Below are positions 17,854 through 26,936 of a stretch of 64,000 nt of DNA, piece after piece. Under the pieces are notes generated by a model. The model was given only the letters and a program-made list of their open reading frames with translations. It was not told where the DNA came from and did not search any database. Origin of the DNA: Arthrobacter oryzae (GTDB taxonomy: Bacteria > Actinomycetota > Actinomycetes > Actinomycetales > Micrococcaceae). Position 1 is the first letter of the stretch; every line of letters begins with the position of its first letter. Location of the stretch: positions 124,001 through 188,000 of the forward strand of contig NZ_JAUSSM010000009.1 of the NCBI RefSeq assembly GCF_030812315.1, given 5' to 3'. A program made the translations under genes and the position numbers.

Positions 17854-18735
17854 CTACTTCGCCAGTTTGGCAGGCTTGACCTCGGTCATAATCGCCGTGG
17901 CATAGGCACGGTGCCCGGTGGAATTCGGGTGGAAGTTGGAGTCAGCCAGAGGGTTCCCGCTGTTGTAGGCGATCCAGGGATCGTCGGAGTTCACGGCGTG
18001 CCCGGAAAATCTGGTGGTGACATCGACGAACTGTGCGTCCGCCCCGTCGTCCTTGGCACTGACGACGGCACCGGCGATGGCGCTGTTGAGCCGTTCCGTG
18101 GCCAGATTGATCAGGACCTGCTCGTCCGCGGAAAAGTAGGGATTACCGTCAGCCGGTTCGAACAGCATGGGATACCCCAGGACAGCGATCTTCGCGTTCG
18201 GAGCCAACGCGTGGATTGTCGCGTAGGCGCTCGCCAGCCCGGCGCCGACCCGTCCAAGCGCGCCTTCCGACGCCGCGACCGCGTTGGCGCACACCTCTAC
18301 GCCATTGGAGGCGCAGGCAAACAATACGGGGCTCACTCCGGCGTCGTTGGCTCCGGCGGTGATGGTGACCAGCTTGGTGGAGGCATTCAGGGCCTGCGTG
18401 TATGCCAGCGTCTGGATCTGGGTTTGCACGCTCATCTCAGTTCCGCCGGTGAGGAGTGCCCCGTGGCAGGCGGCGTTGACCACCAAGGACACTCGGCCTG
18501 TTTTATCGACGTCGCCGACGTACCCCGGGGTGCTCTGCCAGCACGTTGTGCCCGCCGGTTTGTCTGCTGCTCCCGCGCCGGTGCCCGCAGTGTAGGAGTC
18601 GCCAACGGCGACGTAATTCAGCTGTGAAGCCGGTGCCGCTCCCGCCGGACCCGCCGCGGTTCCCAGCGCCAGCGCCAGTGTTGCCAAACCGGCAGCGAAT
18701 GCCGCCCGCCGCCGTCGTAATATCCGGTCACTCAT
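17854..18735 (-). CDS. Secreted SGNH/GDSL hydrolase
   Basis: A 293-residue exported esterase/lipase. The signal peptide has an Arg-rich start (MSDRILRRRR), an Ala/Leu core and a probable cleavage after AGAAP near residue 35. Catalytic blocks are complete: GDSYTAG with Ser47, Gly in block II, GANDAG (block III) and DSNFHPNSTGH with Asp265 and His269 (block V). Six cysteines in the mature part suggest disulfides, as in Streptomyces-type secreted lipases. The start at 18735 is chosen because the signal peptide begins there; the frame runs on upstream without one. Confidence 0.85.
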   Translation of the reverse strand: MSDRILRRRRAAFAAGLATLALALGTAAGPAGAAPASQLNYVAVGDSYTAGTGAGAADKPAGTTCWQSTPGYVGDVDKTGRVSLVVNAACHGALLTGGTEMSVQTQIQTLAYTQALNASTKLVTITAGANDAGVSPVLFACASNGVEVCANAVAASEGALGRVGAGLASAYATIHALAPNAKIAVLGYPMLFEPADGNPYFSADEQVLINLATERLNSAIAGAVVSAKDDGADAQFVDVTTRFSGHAVNSDDPWIAYNSGNPLADSNFHPNSTGHRAYATAIMTEVKPAKLAK

Positions 18736-18931
18736 CAGTTTCCCCTTTGTTCTGAACTGTGCACCGGGGCTGCGGAGCCACGGGCCGCGGCGAGGCCGCA
18801 AGTACCCCAACGGTACCGCCAGTGACCTCCCGCCGGACACCGTTTGGAATACTCGTTTGTTTGCCGGACACCACCCCATTTTTCGCCAAGTACCGGTGCC
18901 GGATGTCGGGGGTCTGTGGTTAGCTGTCTGG

Positions 18932-19645
18932 ATGGAACAGCCTGGACAGCCCGTGTACTGGGACGGAGCCGTGAATGCGTGGCGCATTTCCGGCAGCGTG
19001 TTCCGGATGGGGCGCCGGGAGTGGGTCACCGAGGCGGGCTGGAAACAGGCGTACGACGACGGCGTCCGCACGGTGATCGACCTTCGGAACGCCGCGGAAC
19101 ACGGCCGCCGGGACACAGACCCCGAGGTGGGCGCGGATGTGCTGGCGGCGTTCGACGTTCTGCATATTCCCACCGAAGACCCGGACCACCCGGAGTTCAA
19201 GGAACTCTGTTCCCCCTACCTGAACGATCCGGACGGCTACGCGGCCAACGCCCGGCTGTTTCCGGACAAACTCGTGGCCGTTTTCAGGGCTGTCGGCGCT
19301 GCGCCTGCCGGCGTGGTGATCCACTGCTCGGCCGGGCGTGACCGCAGCGGAATGATCGCTGCCATGCTCCAGGACCTCACCGGCGCCGACGATCACGAGA
19401 TCGTTTCCGGCTACCAGGCGGCCATGCGGGGAATCAACGAACGGCACCGCACGGCACGCGTGCCCCACAAGCACGAGCGCTATCTGGAAGAACACGCCCT
19501 GCTGCCCCTGCTGGAGAAGCGCGGCGGCGGAGCCCTCGAGTTCGTCCGGCGGCTGGACACCACAAACTATCTTTTGCGGCACGGGATCACCGCGGCCGAG
19601 TTGGCTGCCATTAGGTTCCGGCTGGCAACCAGGGTGGCGACGTGA
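18932..19645 (+). CDS. Tyrosine/serine protein phosphatase, dual-specificity type
   Basis: A 237-residue cytoplasmic phosphatase of the Y_phosphatase3 type. The active-site loop is HCSAGRDRSG with nucleophile Cys132 and Arg138; VIDLRNAAEHG at about 48-58 is the family's DLR motif. Related enzymes in actinobacteria (PtpB-like) act on phosphoproteins or phosphoinositides. ATG 18932 fits the domain start, though its ribosome site is poor. It lies seven to twenty bases before the wall-anchored protease gene. Confidence 0.8.
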   Translation: MEQPGQPVYWDGAVNAWRISGSVFRMGRREWVTEAGWKQAYDDGVRTVIDLRNAAEHGRRDTDPEVGADVLAAFDVLHIPTEDPDHPEFKELCSPYLNDPDGYAANARLFPDKLVAVFRAVGAAPAGVVIHCSAGRDRSGMIAAMLQDLTGADDHEIVSGYQAAMRGINERHRTARVPHKHERYLEEHALLPLLEKRGGGALEFVRRLDTTNYLLRHGITAAELAAIRFRLATRVAT

Positions 19646-19664
19646 ACGAAATTTGGGGGAAGCT

Positions 19665-22181
19665 TTGACACATCATTCCGGACGTAAACGGCTCAACCGC
19701 TCCCTGGGACTGGCTGCCGCCGGCGCGCTGGTCTTCGGCTCCACCTTCTTCGCGGTTCCTGCCGTCGCCGAGTCCGCGCCACCGGTCCATGGTCCCTCGG
19801 CGCCGGCGGTTTCCACCACTGCGCCTACTGCTTCTGCTGCAGCGCCCACCTCCGCGGCGGCGCCTGCCGTGTCCACTCCGGCCCCCGCAACGGGCGATTC
19901 CGCGCCCGCGATCAGCGACGCCGGGTTGACGGAAGCTATTCTCCGCGACTTGGGAATGACGCTCGAACAGTTCAACGCCGCCGGTGACCAAGGCAAACGC
20001 GCGGCCGACGCCGTGCCCTCCTTGCGCTCGCTTCCCGGCTATGCGGGGATCAGCCTGAAGGACGGCCGGATTGTGGTCGAGGGCAGCGGCGCGGAGCTTG
20101 CGGCACGGGTGGCCGAACTCAACGCCGCCGGATCCGGAGCGGGTACCTTGGCAGGGAGCCAGGCCGGTGTGTCCGGTGAATTCATCCTGGTGGCACCGTC
20201 CGCGCCGGAAGCCCCAGAAGCACCGTCCACCCCGGATGCCCCAGAAACACCGCAAACGCCGGAACGGGTAGCGGCCAGCACGGACCAGCTGTTCAAGGAC
20301 TACGTCCACGAAGTCGGCGCCAGCGGCCTTCAGGCCGTGGCCTACGCCAACGGAAGCTTTGTGATCCGCACCGGCGGCACCAACGAGCCGGAGGCCGGCG
20401 GCAGCTCGGCGGCCGCTACCCCGGAGCCGCCAGCCTCGACGGCCTCGCCGTCTGAGTTCGTGGCGCAGTATTCGAACGTGCGGCTGGAGCAGGGCGAGCC
20501 GCTAGCCCCGGAGGAGGACCTCTTCGGCGGGCAGGGCTTTGTCCTCAACAACGGCATCCGTTGCTCCGCCGGGTATGGCGCCTACAGCCCGGCAGGGGAG
20601 CCCATAGTGCTCACCGCCGGCCACTGCACTGACGACGGAACCCTTTCGACGGCCAACGTGGAACGACCGGAATCGGCCGCCAACACGCTGCTCGGCACCT
20701 TGGGCTTCAGCCAGTTCGGCGGGCCTGGGAACTCGTGGATCACCGGCGATGAAGCCAACCCGGGAAACATCGGCACGGACATCGCGGTGATCGAGTCCAT
20801 CCGCTCCGGCCTGGATGTTCATCCTGCAGCCTCCCGCTGGGATGCGCCCGCAGACCCCGGCTCCACAGCCGTGAAGATCATTGGAACCGCGTCGCCGTCA
20901 CCCGGGCAGGCCGTCTGCCGGTCCGGCCGCACCGACGGCTGGTCCTGCGGCACGGTGGATGAGGTGGGGATCTACGTCGTGGGCGGCATTACCCCAGACC
21001 CCGCCGACCTCCGGGCGTTCCGCGGCTTCCTGTCGTACTCCGTCCAGTCCAGCGGCGGCGACTCCGGCGGACCTTGGATCAGCGGGAACTTCGCCGTCGG
21101 CACGCACTCTGCGGGCGACGCCCCCGGTTCCGCAGCGAACTTCGCCGTGGCAACCACGCTGGAGGACGCCATGACCCGGCTTCCCGGTGTTCAGCTTCAG
21201 CTGTTCCTCAACCAACCCGTCCTCACGGAACCGGCCGACGGCGGCGGAGTGGCGCTCGGGCAGGCCATCACGGGACAGGTCCCCGCGGCCCCCGCGTCTG
21301 CGGTCGCCGCGGGCTCAACCGTCCGCATCACGGTGCCCGGCCAGTCTCCCGTGGAGGTGCCCGTGGACGCCGCCGGACAGTGGCATTTCACCGCGCCGTC
21401 TCCCGCGGGCCGGCTGCAGTTTACGGCCGAAACCATCAACGGCTTTAGCCACTCCGGAGAGAGCTCGTTCGACGTCACGGTGCTGCCATCTGACCTGCCG
21501 GCACCTGCCATCGGCAGCCCGGCTGAGGGCCAAGTCCTCACGGCGCTGGAGCGCATCGAAGGAACCGGAACACCCGGCGCGACGGTGGAACTCTCCGGCG
21601 ACGCCACCGGGCAGGCTGTCGTTGGCCTCGACGGCAAATGGACTGTCCCGGTCACCGGCAACGCAAGGTTCGGCTCGTTCACCGTCTCGGCAGTGCAGAC
21701 CGCCCGGGGCGTTGCCGACAGCCCCGCGGCTAGCCGGACCTTCAAGGTTGCACCGCCCTCGCCCGCGGTCACCAACATCCGGAACGGCCAGCATTTTGCC
21801 CACGACGCCGTTCCGGGTCAGGTCACCGGTGCCGCGCTCAACGGCGCCGCGGTGACCGTCACCGTCGACGGCGCCGCACCGGCGCAGGCCGCTTCGAACG
21901 GCACCTGGAGCTCGCCCCTGCCGGCGGGACTTGCCGCCGGCACGCATACGGTGGCGGCCAGGCAAACGGTCGACGGCGTCGCCTCGGAACCAGTCAATGT
22001 CACCTTTGTGGTTGACCCCGCACCCGTGATTGCTCCTGCTGCCATCACCCCCGCGGGAGTCTCGGGCCAGTTGCCGGCCACAGGTGCCGATGGCCTGCTC
22101 ACTGCTGCCGGCGCCGGAGCGGGCGTGCTGGTCCTCGGTGGTGTCGCGCTGGTCCTGGCCAGGCGCCGCTCCCGCCGCTGA
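19665..22181 (+). CDS. Cell-wall-anchored trypsin-like serine protease with LPATG signal
   Basis: An 838-residue surface protease. In order: a signal peptide ending near AVAES; a Pro/Ala/Thr-rich spacer; a prodomain-like region (about 80-170, LKDGRIVVEG); an S1-type protease domain with His320 (TAGHC), Asp372 (TDIAVI) and Ser467 (GGDSGGPW); about three Ig-like repeats (520-780); and a sortase signal LPATG at 803-807 with a hydrophobic segment and RRRSRR tail. The start is probably the TTG at 19665, which has GGGGGA five bases upstream; another TTG at 19653 is possible. It resembles Streptomyces alpha-lytic-type proteases joined to a wall anchor. Substrate unknown. Confidence 0.85.
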   Translation: MTHHSGRKRLNRSLGLAAAGALVFGSTFFAVPAVAESAPPVHGPSAPAVSTTAPTASAAAPTSAAAPAVSTPAPATGDSAPAISDAGLTEAILRDLGMTLEQFNAAGDQGKRAADAVPSLRSLPGYAGISLKDGRIVVEGSGAELAARVAELNAAGSGAGTLAGSQAGVSGEFILVAPSAPEAPEAPSTPDAPETPQTPERVAASTDQLFKDYVHEVGASGLQAVAYANGSFVIRTGGTNEPEAGGSSAAATPEPPASTASPSEFVAQYSNVRLEQGEPLAPEEDLFGGQGFVLNNGIRCSAGYGAYSPAGEPIVLTAGHCTDDGTLSTANVERPESAANTLLGTLGFSQFGGPGNSWITGDEANPGNIGTDIAVIESIRSGLDVHPAASRWDAPADPGSTAVKIIGTASPSPGQAVCRSGRTDGWSCGTVDEVGIYVVGGITPDPADLRAFRGFLSYSVQSSGGDSGGPWISGNFAVGTHSAGDAPGSAANFAVATTLEDAMTRLPGVQLQLFLNQPVLTEPADGGGVALGQAITGQVPAAPASAVAAGSTVRITVPGQSPVEVPVDAAGQWHFTAPSPAGRLQFTAETINGFSHSGESSFDVTVLPSDLPAPAIGSPAEGQVLTALERIEGTGTPGATVELSGDATGQAVVGLDGKWTVPVTGNARFGSFTVSAVQTARGVADSPAASRTFKVAPPSPAVTNIRNGQHFAHDAVPGQVTGAALNGAAVTVTVDGAAPAQAASNGTWSSPLPAGLAAGTHTVAARQTVDGVASEPVNVTFVVDPAPVIAPAAITPAGVSGQLPATGADGLLTAAGAGAGVLVLGGVALVLARRRSRR

Positions 22182-22185
22182 GCAA

Positions 22186-22248
22186 GAGTTTTTGTCCACA
22201 TATGGCGTCCAAGGGCGAGGCTATCTCACGATAAGTGGACAAAAACTC
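22186..22248. repeat. Dispersed palindromic repeat, third copy
   Basis: Arms at 22186-22207 and 22227-22248 match at 19 of 22 positions, and the outer 14 bases (GAGTTTTTGTCCAC) are identical to those at 11014. It starts five bases after the protease stop codon. Confidence 0.82.
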
Positions 22249-22292
22249 CAAGCTCCCGCCGCTGAATTCCGTCCGGGCTGCAGCGCGGCCGC

Positions 22293-23099
22293 TCAGTTCT
22301 CCGCGGCAAGCTCGCCGCGGGCGATGCTGTCCGAGGAGTGTCCGGGGTTGCCGTCGAACGGCTCATTGGAGACATCCACGATGGGGTACTCGGCCAGGTC
22401 GAGTCCTTCCGGAATGGCGAAGACACCGGGTTCGCCGTCCAGCACTCCAAGGCTGACGAGTTTGGAAAGATCCGGCGAGATCACCCAGACCTCGCGGAAG
22501 CCGCTGACTTGGCCGTCCGCCAACTGGACCACCAGTTGGCGGGATCCGTCCGGAAGCCGCTCCACCAGGGCCTTACCGTTGGCCGTGTACGACTCCAACG
22601 GCTGCAGCGGTGCCTGGGCAATAATCACGGCCTGCGGTGCGGTCGGGGTAGGTGAAGGGAACGCCTCCGGGCCTTGCCCGAGGAAGTTGTAGGCTGCCCA
22701 GACCGCGGCTGCGCCGAGCATGATTCCCGCCGCCGCGGCCATCGCCACCAAGCGGCCCGCCGTGGAACCTGGGCGCCGCTCGCGGACGCGCCGACGGAGG
22801 GGCGTTGGGGGCGTTGCCGTCGTCGTCGAACTGCTCCGGGATCCCGGCCGGGTCAGCGGATCCTTCGCCTGGTCGGGGGAGAGGCCCAAAGCCTGGTGGA
22901 TGGCTGCCCAGTTGTGCGGGCCGGGCGTCGCCAGTTCCACTTCGGCGGGGTCGATCGTGGCGGCGTGGACGGTGCGTTCCAGGGCCGTGAGGGTCCCGGC
23001 GCATTCACTGCAGAACGCCAGGTGGTCAGCCTCGGCCGGCGTCAGTGCGGGTTCGCCAAGGGCCACGAGGCTCAGCTGCTCATCGTCAAGATGCTTCAT
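22293..23099 (-). CDS. Anti-sigma factor, RskA-like, membrane bound
   Basis: A 268-residue anti-sigma factor. The N-terminal zinc-binding anti-sigma motif is His26-x3-Cys30-x2-Cys33. A Pro/Thr/Arg-rich linker and one membrane segment (about 125-150, AAAAGIMLGAAAVWAAYNFL) follow, then an extracytoplasmic RskA-type domain (LVVQLADGQVSGFREVWVI). It should hold the ECF sigma factor encoded just upstream until a surface signal triggers release. Its start overlaps the sigma gene by 14 bases. Confidence 0.87.
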   Translation of the reverse strand: MKHLDDEQLSLVALGEPALTPAEADHLAFCSECAGTLTALERTVHAATIDPAEVELATPGPHNWAAIHQALGLSPDQAKDPLTRPGSRSSSTTTATPPTPLRRRVRERRPGSTAGRLVAMAAAAGIMLGAAAVWAAYNFLGQGPEAFPSPTPTAPQAVIIAQAPLQPLESYTANGKALVERLPDGSRQLVVQLADGQVSGFREVWVISPDLSKLVSLGVLDGEPGVFAIPEGLDLAEYPIVDVSNEPFDGNPGHSSDSIARGELAAEN

Positions 23100-23661
23100 T
23101 GCCCACCTCCAGGCGGGTCCGCATCCGGGAGAGGCTGCGCCGGATATGGCTCTTGACGGTGCCGAGCGGCAGCTGCAGGCGCGACGAGATCTGATCGTGC
23201 GTGAGGTCCTCGTAGAACGCCAGCTTCATGATCGCCTTCTGTGGATCGCCCAACCGCTCCAGCTCTTCCTCCAAGGTTATGCGGTCGGCCACGGCTTCCA
23301 CGTCAGCTGCCGGTGAAGCTGCGGCGACGCCATCACCCGCGACCTGCCCCGCCGCGTGTTCCAGCTCCTGCCGGCGCATGCGGGCGGACAGCGCATCGGC
23401 AATGGCATTTCGGGCGATCCCCACCAGCCAGGCAGGCAGGCGGGCGGCCTCGGGCCGGTAGCTGGCGCGCGATTTCCACGCCCGGATGAACACATCCTGG
23501 GTGACGTCGTCGGCAGCCGCACGTTCCCCCAGCGACCGCAGCGCCAAGGTGTACACCAGCGGGCCCAGCCGCCTGTAGGCCTCGGCAAGTGCCGCTTCCT
23601 GGCCGCCCGCGAATGCATGATCGAGATCGGCGTCCCAATCATGCGGGCCGGCAGGCGTCAT
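23086..23661 (-). CDS. ECF RNA polymerase sigma factor (SigK-like)
   Basis: A 191-residue ECF sigma factor. Region 2 includes the DDVTQDVFIRAWKSRASYRP stretch and region 4 the DPQKAIMKLAFYEDLTHDQI and LPLGTVKSHIRRSLSRMR helices. The start at 23661 has AAGGAGC eight bases upstream; another ATG 42 bases earlier is possible. It is co-transcribed with the RskA-like anti-sigma gene, with an overlap that keeps the two in balance. The ferritin gene diverges from it and could share control. Confidence 0.88.
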   Translation of the reverse strand: MTPAGPHDWDADLDHAFAGGQEAALAEAYRRLGPLVYTLALRSLGERAAADDVTQDVFIRAWKSRASYRPEAARLPAWLVGIARNAIADALSARMRRQELEHAAGQVAGDGVAAASPAADVEAVADRITLEEELERLGDPQKAIMKLAFYEDLTHDQISSRLQLPLGTVKSHIRRSLSRMRTRLEVGNEAS

Positions 23662-23904
23662 CGATGGCTCCTTCGAGCGGCAGTGAGACCTGTGGAACCA
23701 CATTATGCCGTGCCCGCCAGCGGCCCGCCATAGAGGCCGCCAGAGAGGCGGCCGTGGCCGCACCCGCGGGCGGCAACCGAAAGGGTCTTGACCGCCGCCA
23801 CCGCACCGGGGCAAGCTCATGTCAGGCCCTCCGGCAACCCCGGGCCCAGACGAGCCTTTGTGCCGCAGGTCCTCAGCCTTGAACCCCGACTCGAGGAGAG
23901 CCCC

Positions 23905-24510
23905 ATGAGCACCACATTCAATGAACTGCTCGCCAAACAGGTGGGCAATGAGTTCGCAGCATCGCAGCAGTACATCGCCATCGCTGCCTGGTTCGACGGG
24001 CAGGATTTGCCCCGGCTTGCCAAGCACTTCTACCGGCAGTCGCTGGAGGAACGGAACCACGCCATGATGATGGTGCGGTACATCCTGGACCGCGGCATTA
24101 GGATCACGATTCCCGGCATCGAGCCCGTCCGGAACGACTTCACGTCCGCGGAGGAGCCCCTTGTCCTGGCATTGGCCCAGGAGGTCGAGGTCACGGACCG
24201 CATCAAGGAACTGTTCGCCACGGCCCGTGCGGAAAACGACCCCCTGGGTGAACAGTTCATGCTCTGGTTCCTCAAGGAACAGGTGGAAGAAGTCGCGTCC
24301 ATGTCCACGCTGCTGAACGTGGCGCGCCGGGCGGACAATCTCTTCGACGTCGAGATGTTCCTTGCCCGCGAGAGGGTGGGCGACGCCGGTGGTGGCGGCG
24401 GTGGCGGTCATGGAGGAGGCCACGGTCACGGCGGCCACCATCACGGCGGCGGCCATGGCGGCGAAAGCCACGACTCCGCCACGCCGGAAGCGGCGGGCGG
24501 CGCGCTCTGA
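23905..24510 (+). CDS. Ferritin with Gly/His-rich C-terminal tail
   Basis: A 201-residue non-haem ferritin that oxidises and stores iron. The four-helix core spans about 1-160. Ferroxidase-centre residues can be seen: Glu16 (GNEFAASQQY), Glu49 and His52 (EERNHAMM), with further Glu in the third and fourth helices. From about residue 163 the protein continues as a Gly/His-rich tail (GGGGGGGHGGGHGHGGHHHG) not found in standard ferritins, with about nine histidines. This could bind metal ions. ATG 23905 has CGAGGAGAG upstream. It diverges from the ECF sigma gene across 243 bases. Confidence 0.87.
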   Translation: MSTTFNELLAKQVGNEFAASQQYIAIAAWFDGQDLPRLAKHFYRQSLEERNHAMMMVRYILDRGIRITIPGIEPVRNDFTSAEEPLVLALAQEVEVTDRIKELFATARAENDPLGEQFMLWFLKEQVEEVASMSTLLNVARRADNLFDVEMFLARERVGDAGGGGGGGHGGGHGHGGHHHGGGHGGESHDSATPEAAGGAL

Positions 24511-24642
24511 CGCAGGGGCGGGGCAGGCGCGACGGCGGCGCGCTCTGACGACGGGGCGGGGGCACGACGGCGGGGCCGCCAGTCAGGCGACCCCGCCGGG
24601 AGTGGTATTCAGTAATGGCGCACGACGTTCTCAGAACCGGCG

Positions 24643-25350
24643 TTAGTGGCGTCCGCACCACCGGTCGGCGGAGTCAACAACCTGGACGGCTACCGCCAGC
24701 GTGCCGTCGGCCAGGCTTCCCCACGCGTAGACGATGGTGTTCTTGCCGGCCTCGACGGTAACGTCAGCCGGCCCGATCACCGGAGCTGTGGTTCCGGCCG
24801 CGGCAACGGACGCCGAGACGGTTCCGGCCTCAAGCTTCAGGGTCTGCTCGTCCGGATTGCTGAGCCCCTCGATTACGGCGGTCCCGCCGGCCAGGACGTC
24901 GACGGCGGGGGCTGCGGCTACGTGCCGGACCGTCAGCTTGCCTTTGTTGTCGTTGCGCGGGGCCTTCGTGTTATTGGTGAACAGCGTGGCTGTGGGGGCG
25001 CCGTCGGCGTCGAGATGGGCCACCGCGGTGTAGTCGCCGCCGTCGTCCAGTTCAACGTCCACCGGCCCGATCACGGGACTGTCGGCGCTGGTGGCGTCGG
25101 AGGCGGTGATGGCGATTTCGTAGTCGCCCGCCGCGAGCTCCAGCGGACCGGCCAGGGTGCCGGGCGTGAAGTCATCCAGCGTGAGGTTGCCGTCCACCCA
25201 CACATCCACGGTCAGGCCGGGAACGCCGTGCAGGACAGAGAGCTTCGCGGGGGCATCGTCGTGGTGCCAGCCGCCCGCTTGGGCGGGGGTCGCGAAGGTG
25301 AGTGCAGCCAGGAGCGACAGTGCTCCGGCGGCGTAGGTTGTTTTGCGCAT
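24643..25350 (-). CDS. Secreted DUF4397 domain protein
   Basis: A 235-residue exported protein: signal peptide (MRKTTYAAGALSLLAALTFA) with a probable site after PAQA, then two related beta-rich halves. Half one is LSVLHGVPGLTVDVWVDG, half two LTVRHVAAAPAVDVLAGG, each followed by VIGP-containing strands. This is the DUF4397 pattern found on surface proteins of actinobacteria; its function is unknown. The start has GGAG seven bases upstream. A stand-alone gene. Confidence 0.82.
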   Translation of the reverse strand: MRKTTYAAGALSLLAALTFATPAQAGGWHHDDAPAKLSVLHGVPGLTVDVWVDGNLTLDDFTPGTLAGPLELAAGDYEIAITASDATSADSPVIGPVDVELDDGGDYTAVAHLDADGAPTATLFTNNTKAPRNDNKGKLTVRHVAAAPAVDVLAGGTAVIEGLSNPDEQTLKLEAGTVSASVAAAGTTAPVIGPADVTVEAGKNTIVYAWGSLADGTLAVAVQVVDSADRWCGRH

Positions 25351-25552
25351 TTCAAACTCCTAAGAGGGATGCCCGTGACGGGCTGTGTTTGTGCTTACGC
25401 CCTTACTACCGGCCGGAGGCCCTCTTTGGATGCAAAGTCATGAAGTTTTCTGCGGGGCTATTTTCGCAGACGGATTTCGCGGTGCCGTTCGCGGCACTCG
25501 CTACTCTCACCTGAGGGAGCCGCTCCGCAGGCTCCTGTCTCCCGGCGGGGGT

Positions 25553-26821
25553 TCACCCGCCCAGCCGTGCCAGTTCCTCGCCCATAGCGCGCGCGAAGGT
25601 TGCTCCGGGCACGTTTTCCGCGTCGAAATGGATGCCGCAGTGGAGCCGGCCGGCGTAGGAGACAGCCGCGACGCCGAGCCGGACGTTGGCAGCGAGCACG
25701 GCGACCGGCCATATCGCGACGACCGGGGCACCCGCGAGGTGAAAGGAGCCGACCGGGCCTGGCACGTTGGTGACGAACCCTGCGACGAGATGCTGCCTTC
25801 GAGCCACGCGGTCCATGATGCGTGCGCCGATCGGGCCGCGCATGAACTCGAGCGTTCCCTGCTCCCTCGCCCGCGCCTTCTCCTCCCGGGTCTGTTCCGC
25901 GATGAGCCGGACGCGTTCGTCGGGTTCGACCTCGCCGAGCGGCAGCCGCACGAGCATGACCCCGACTTGGTTCCCCGATGTCCCGCGGCGCTGCAGCGCG
26001 ACCGGCACTGAGACGGGTAGCCGGGCGGGGATCCGTTCTCCGGCGGCGGGCAGCAACGCCAGGTAGCCCCACGCCACTGCAGCGAGCAGGGCGTCATTTA
26101 CTGTGGCGCCGAGCGGCCGGACATGTGTCTCGAGCGCAGCGAGGTCGGCGTCCAGGAACACAACCCCGCGACGCGGACTACGCTCACCGAGCAGCACCGT
26201 GGGAGCGACCTCCCGACCGCTCAGGGTCATCCGCATGCGGCGCAGACCGAAGCCGAGCCTCCCGAGCACATGCCGTAGGTCGCGTCGCGGTGCCTGCCTC
26301 GGCACTGGGACACGAGGCACGTGCGCCGACATTTCCCGCGATTCCACGGGGTCGAAGAGCTGTTGTACTATCGCTGTCGCCGCCATCCCGTCGGCGACAG
26401 CATGGTGGATGCGCAGCACGACCCCGAGCCCTCCAGCGGTCGCACCCGGCACCACCAGAATCTCCCAGAGTGGACGATCCAGCCCCAGCGTCGCACTCAT
26501 CAGTTCGCCGCACGTCTGCTCGAAGCCCGTGAACCCATCGACGGCCTCGATGAGACGGATGTGGTGCTTGAGGTCGGGCGGCGCCTCGACCCAGCGGTGT
26601 CGGCGGCCTGTGGCAACAGCCATCTTCCGGAGCTGTGGCAGCGTTGCGATCCGCTCGCGAAGGGAGGCGCGCAGGGCGGTCAGGTCAGGCATGCCGTCGG
26701 GACCGACGAAGCCGCCCGCCGTTAGCAGACCGGCGACTAGGAACACGTTGACCTGACCGGCGTGGTCAAGCACCAAGTTCGCCTCGTCGACCGCGGCGAG
26801 CCGGTGTGTCGCCGGGCGCAT
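25553..26821 (-). CDS. Wax ester synthase/diacylglycerol acyltransferase (WS/DGAT)
   Basis: A 422-residue acyl-CoA:alcohol/diacylglycerol acyltransferase. The catalytic HHxxxDG motif is His139-His140-AVA-Asp144-Gly145 (RIHHAVADG), and the C-terminal domain contains the family's structural region around TNVPGPVGSFHLAGAPV. Such enzymes make triacylglycerol or wax esters in actinobacteria. The N-terminus at 26821 (MRPATHRLAAVDEANLVL) matches the family, though no ribosome site is evident; some members are slightly longer. The flavodoxin gene is upstream on the same strand. Confidence 0.85.
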   Translation of the reverse strand: MRPATHRLAAVDEANLVLDHAGQVNVFLVAGLLTAGGFVGPDGMPDLTALRASLRERIATLPQLRKMAVATGRRHRWVEAPPDLKHHIRLIEAVDGFTGFEQTCGELMSATLGLDRPLWEILVVPGATAGGLGVVLRIHHAVADGMAATAIVQQLFDPVESREMSAHVPRVPVPRQAPRRDLRHVLGRLGFGLRRMRMTLSGREVAPTVLLGERSPRRGVVFLDADLAALETHVRPLGATVNDALLAAVAWGYLALLPAAGERIPARLPVSVPVALQRRGTSGNQVGVMLVRLPLGEVEPDERVRLIAEQTREEKARAREQGTLEFMRGPIGARIMDRVARRQHLVAGFVTNVPGPVGSFHLAGAPVVAIWPVAVLAANVRLGVAAVSYAGRLHCGIHFDAENVPGATFARAMGEELARLGG

Positions 26822-26936
26822 GCAAAAAGGGTAGCAGCCGGTCCTGCCAGGCCGTGAGGGCCGGAACTGTAACCCCGTTCCGTCCCGCGTGAGCGTCCCG
26901 GCGAGCTGTGCCATGGAGTGCGACCGTGACGAGAAG

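Noticed and set aside
23662..24471. N-terminal extension of the sigma factor into the ferritin gene
   Set aside because: The part upstream of 23661 is antisense to ferritin; the ATG at 23661 has a good ribosome site.
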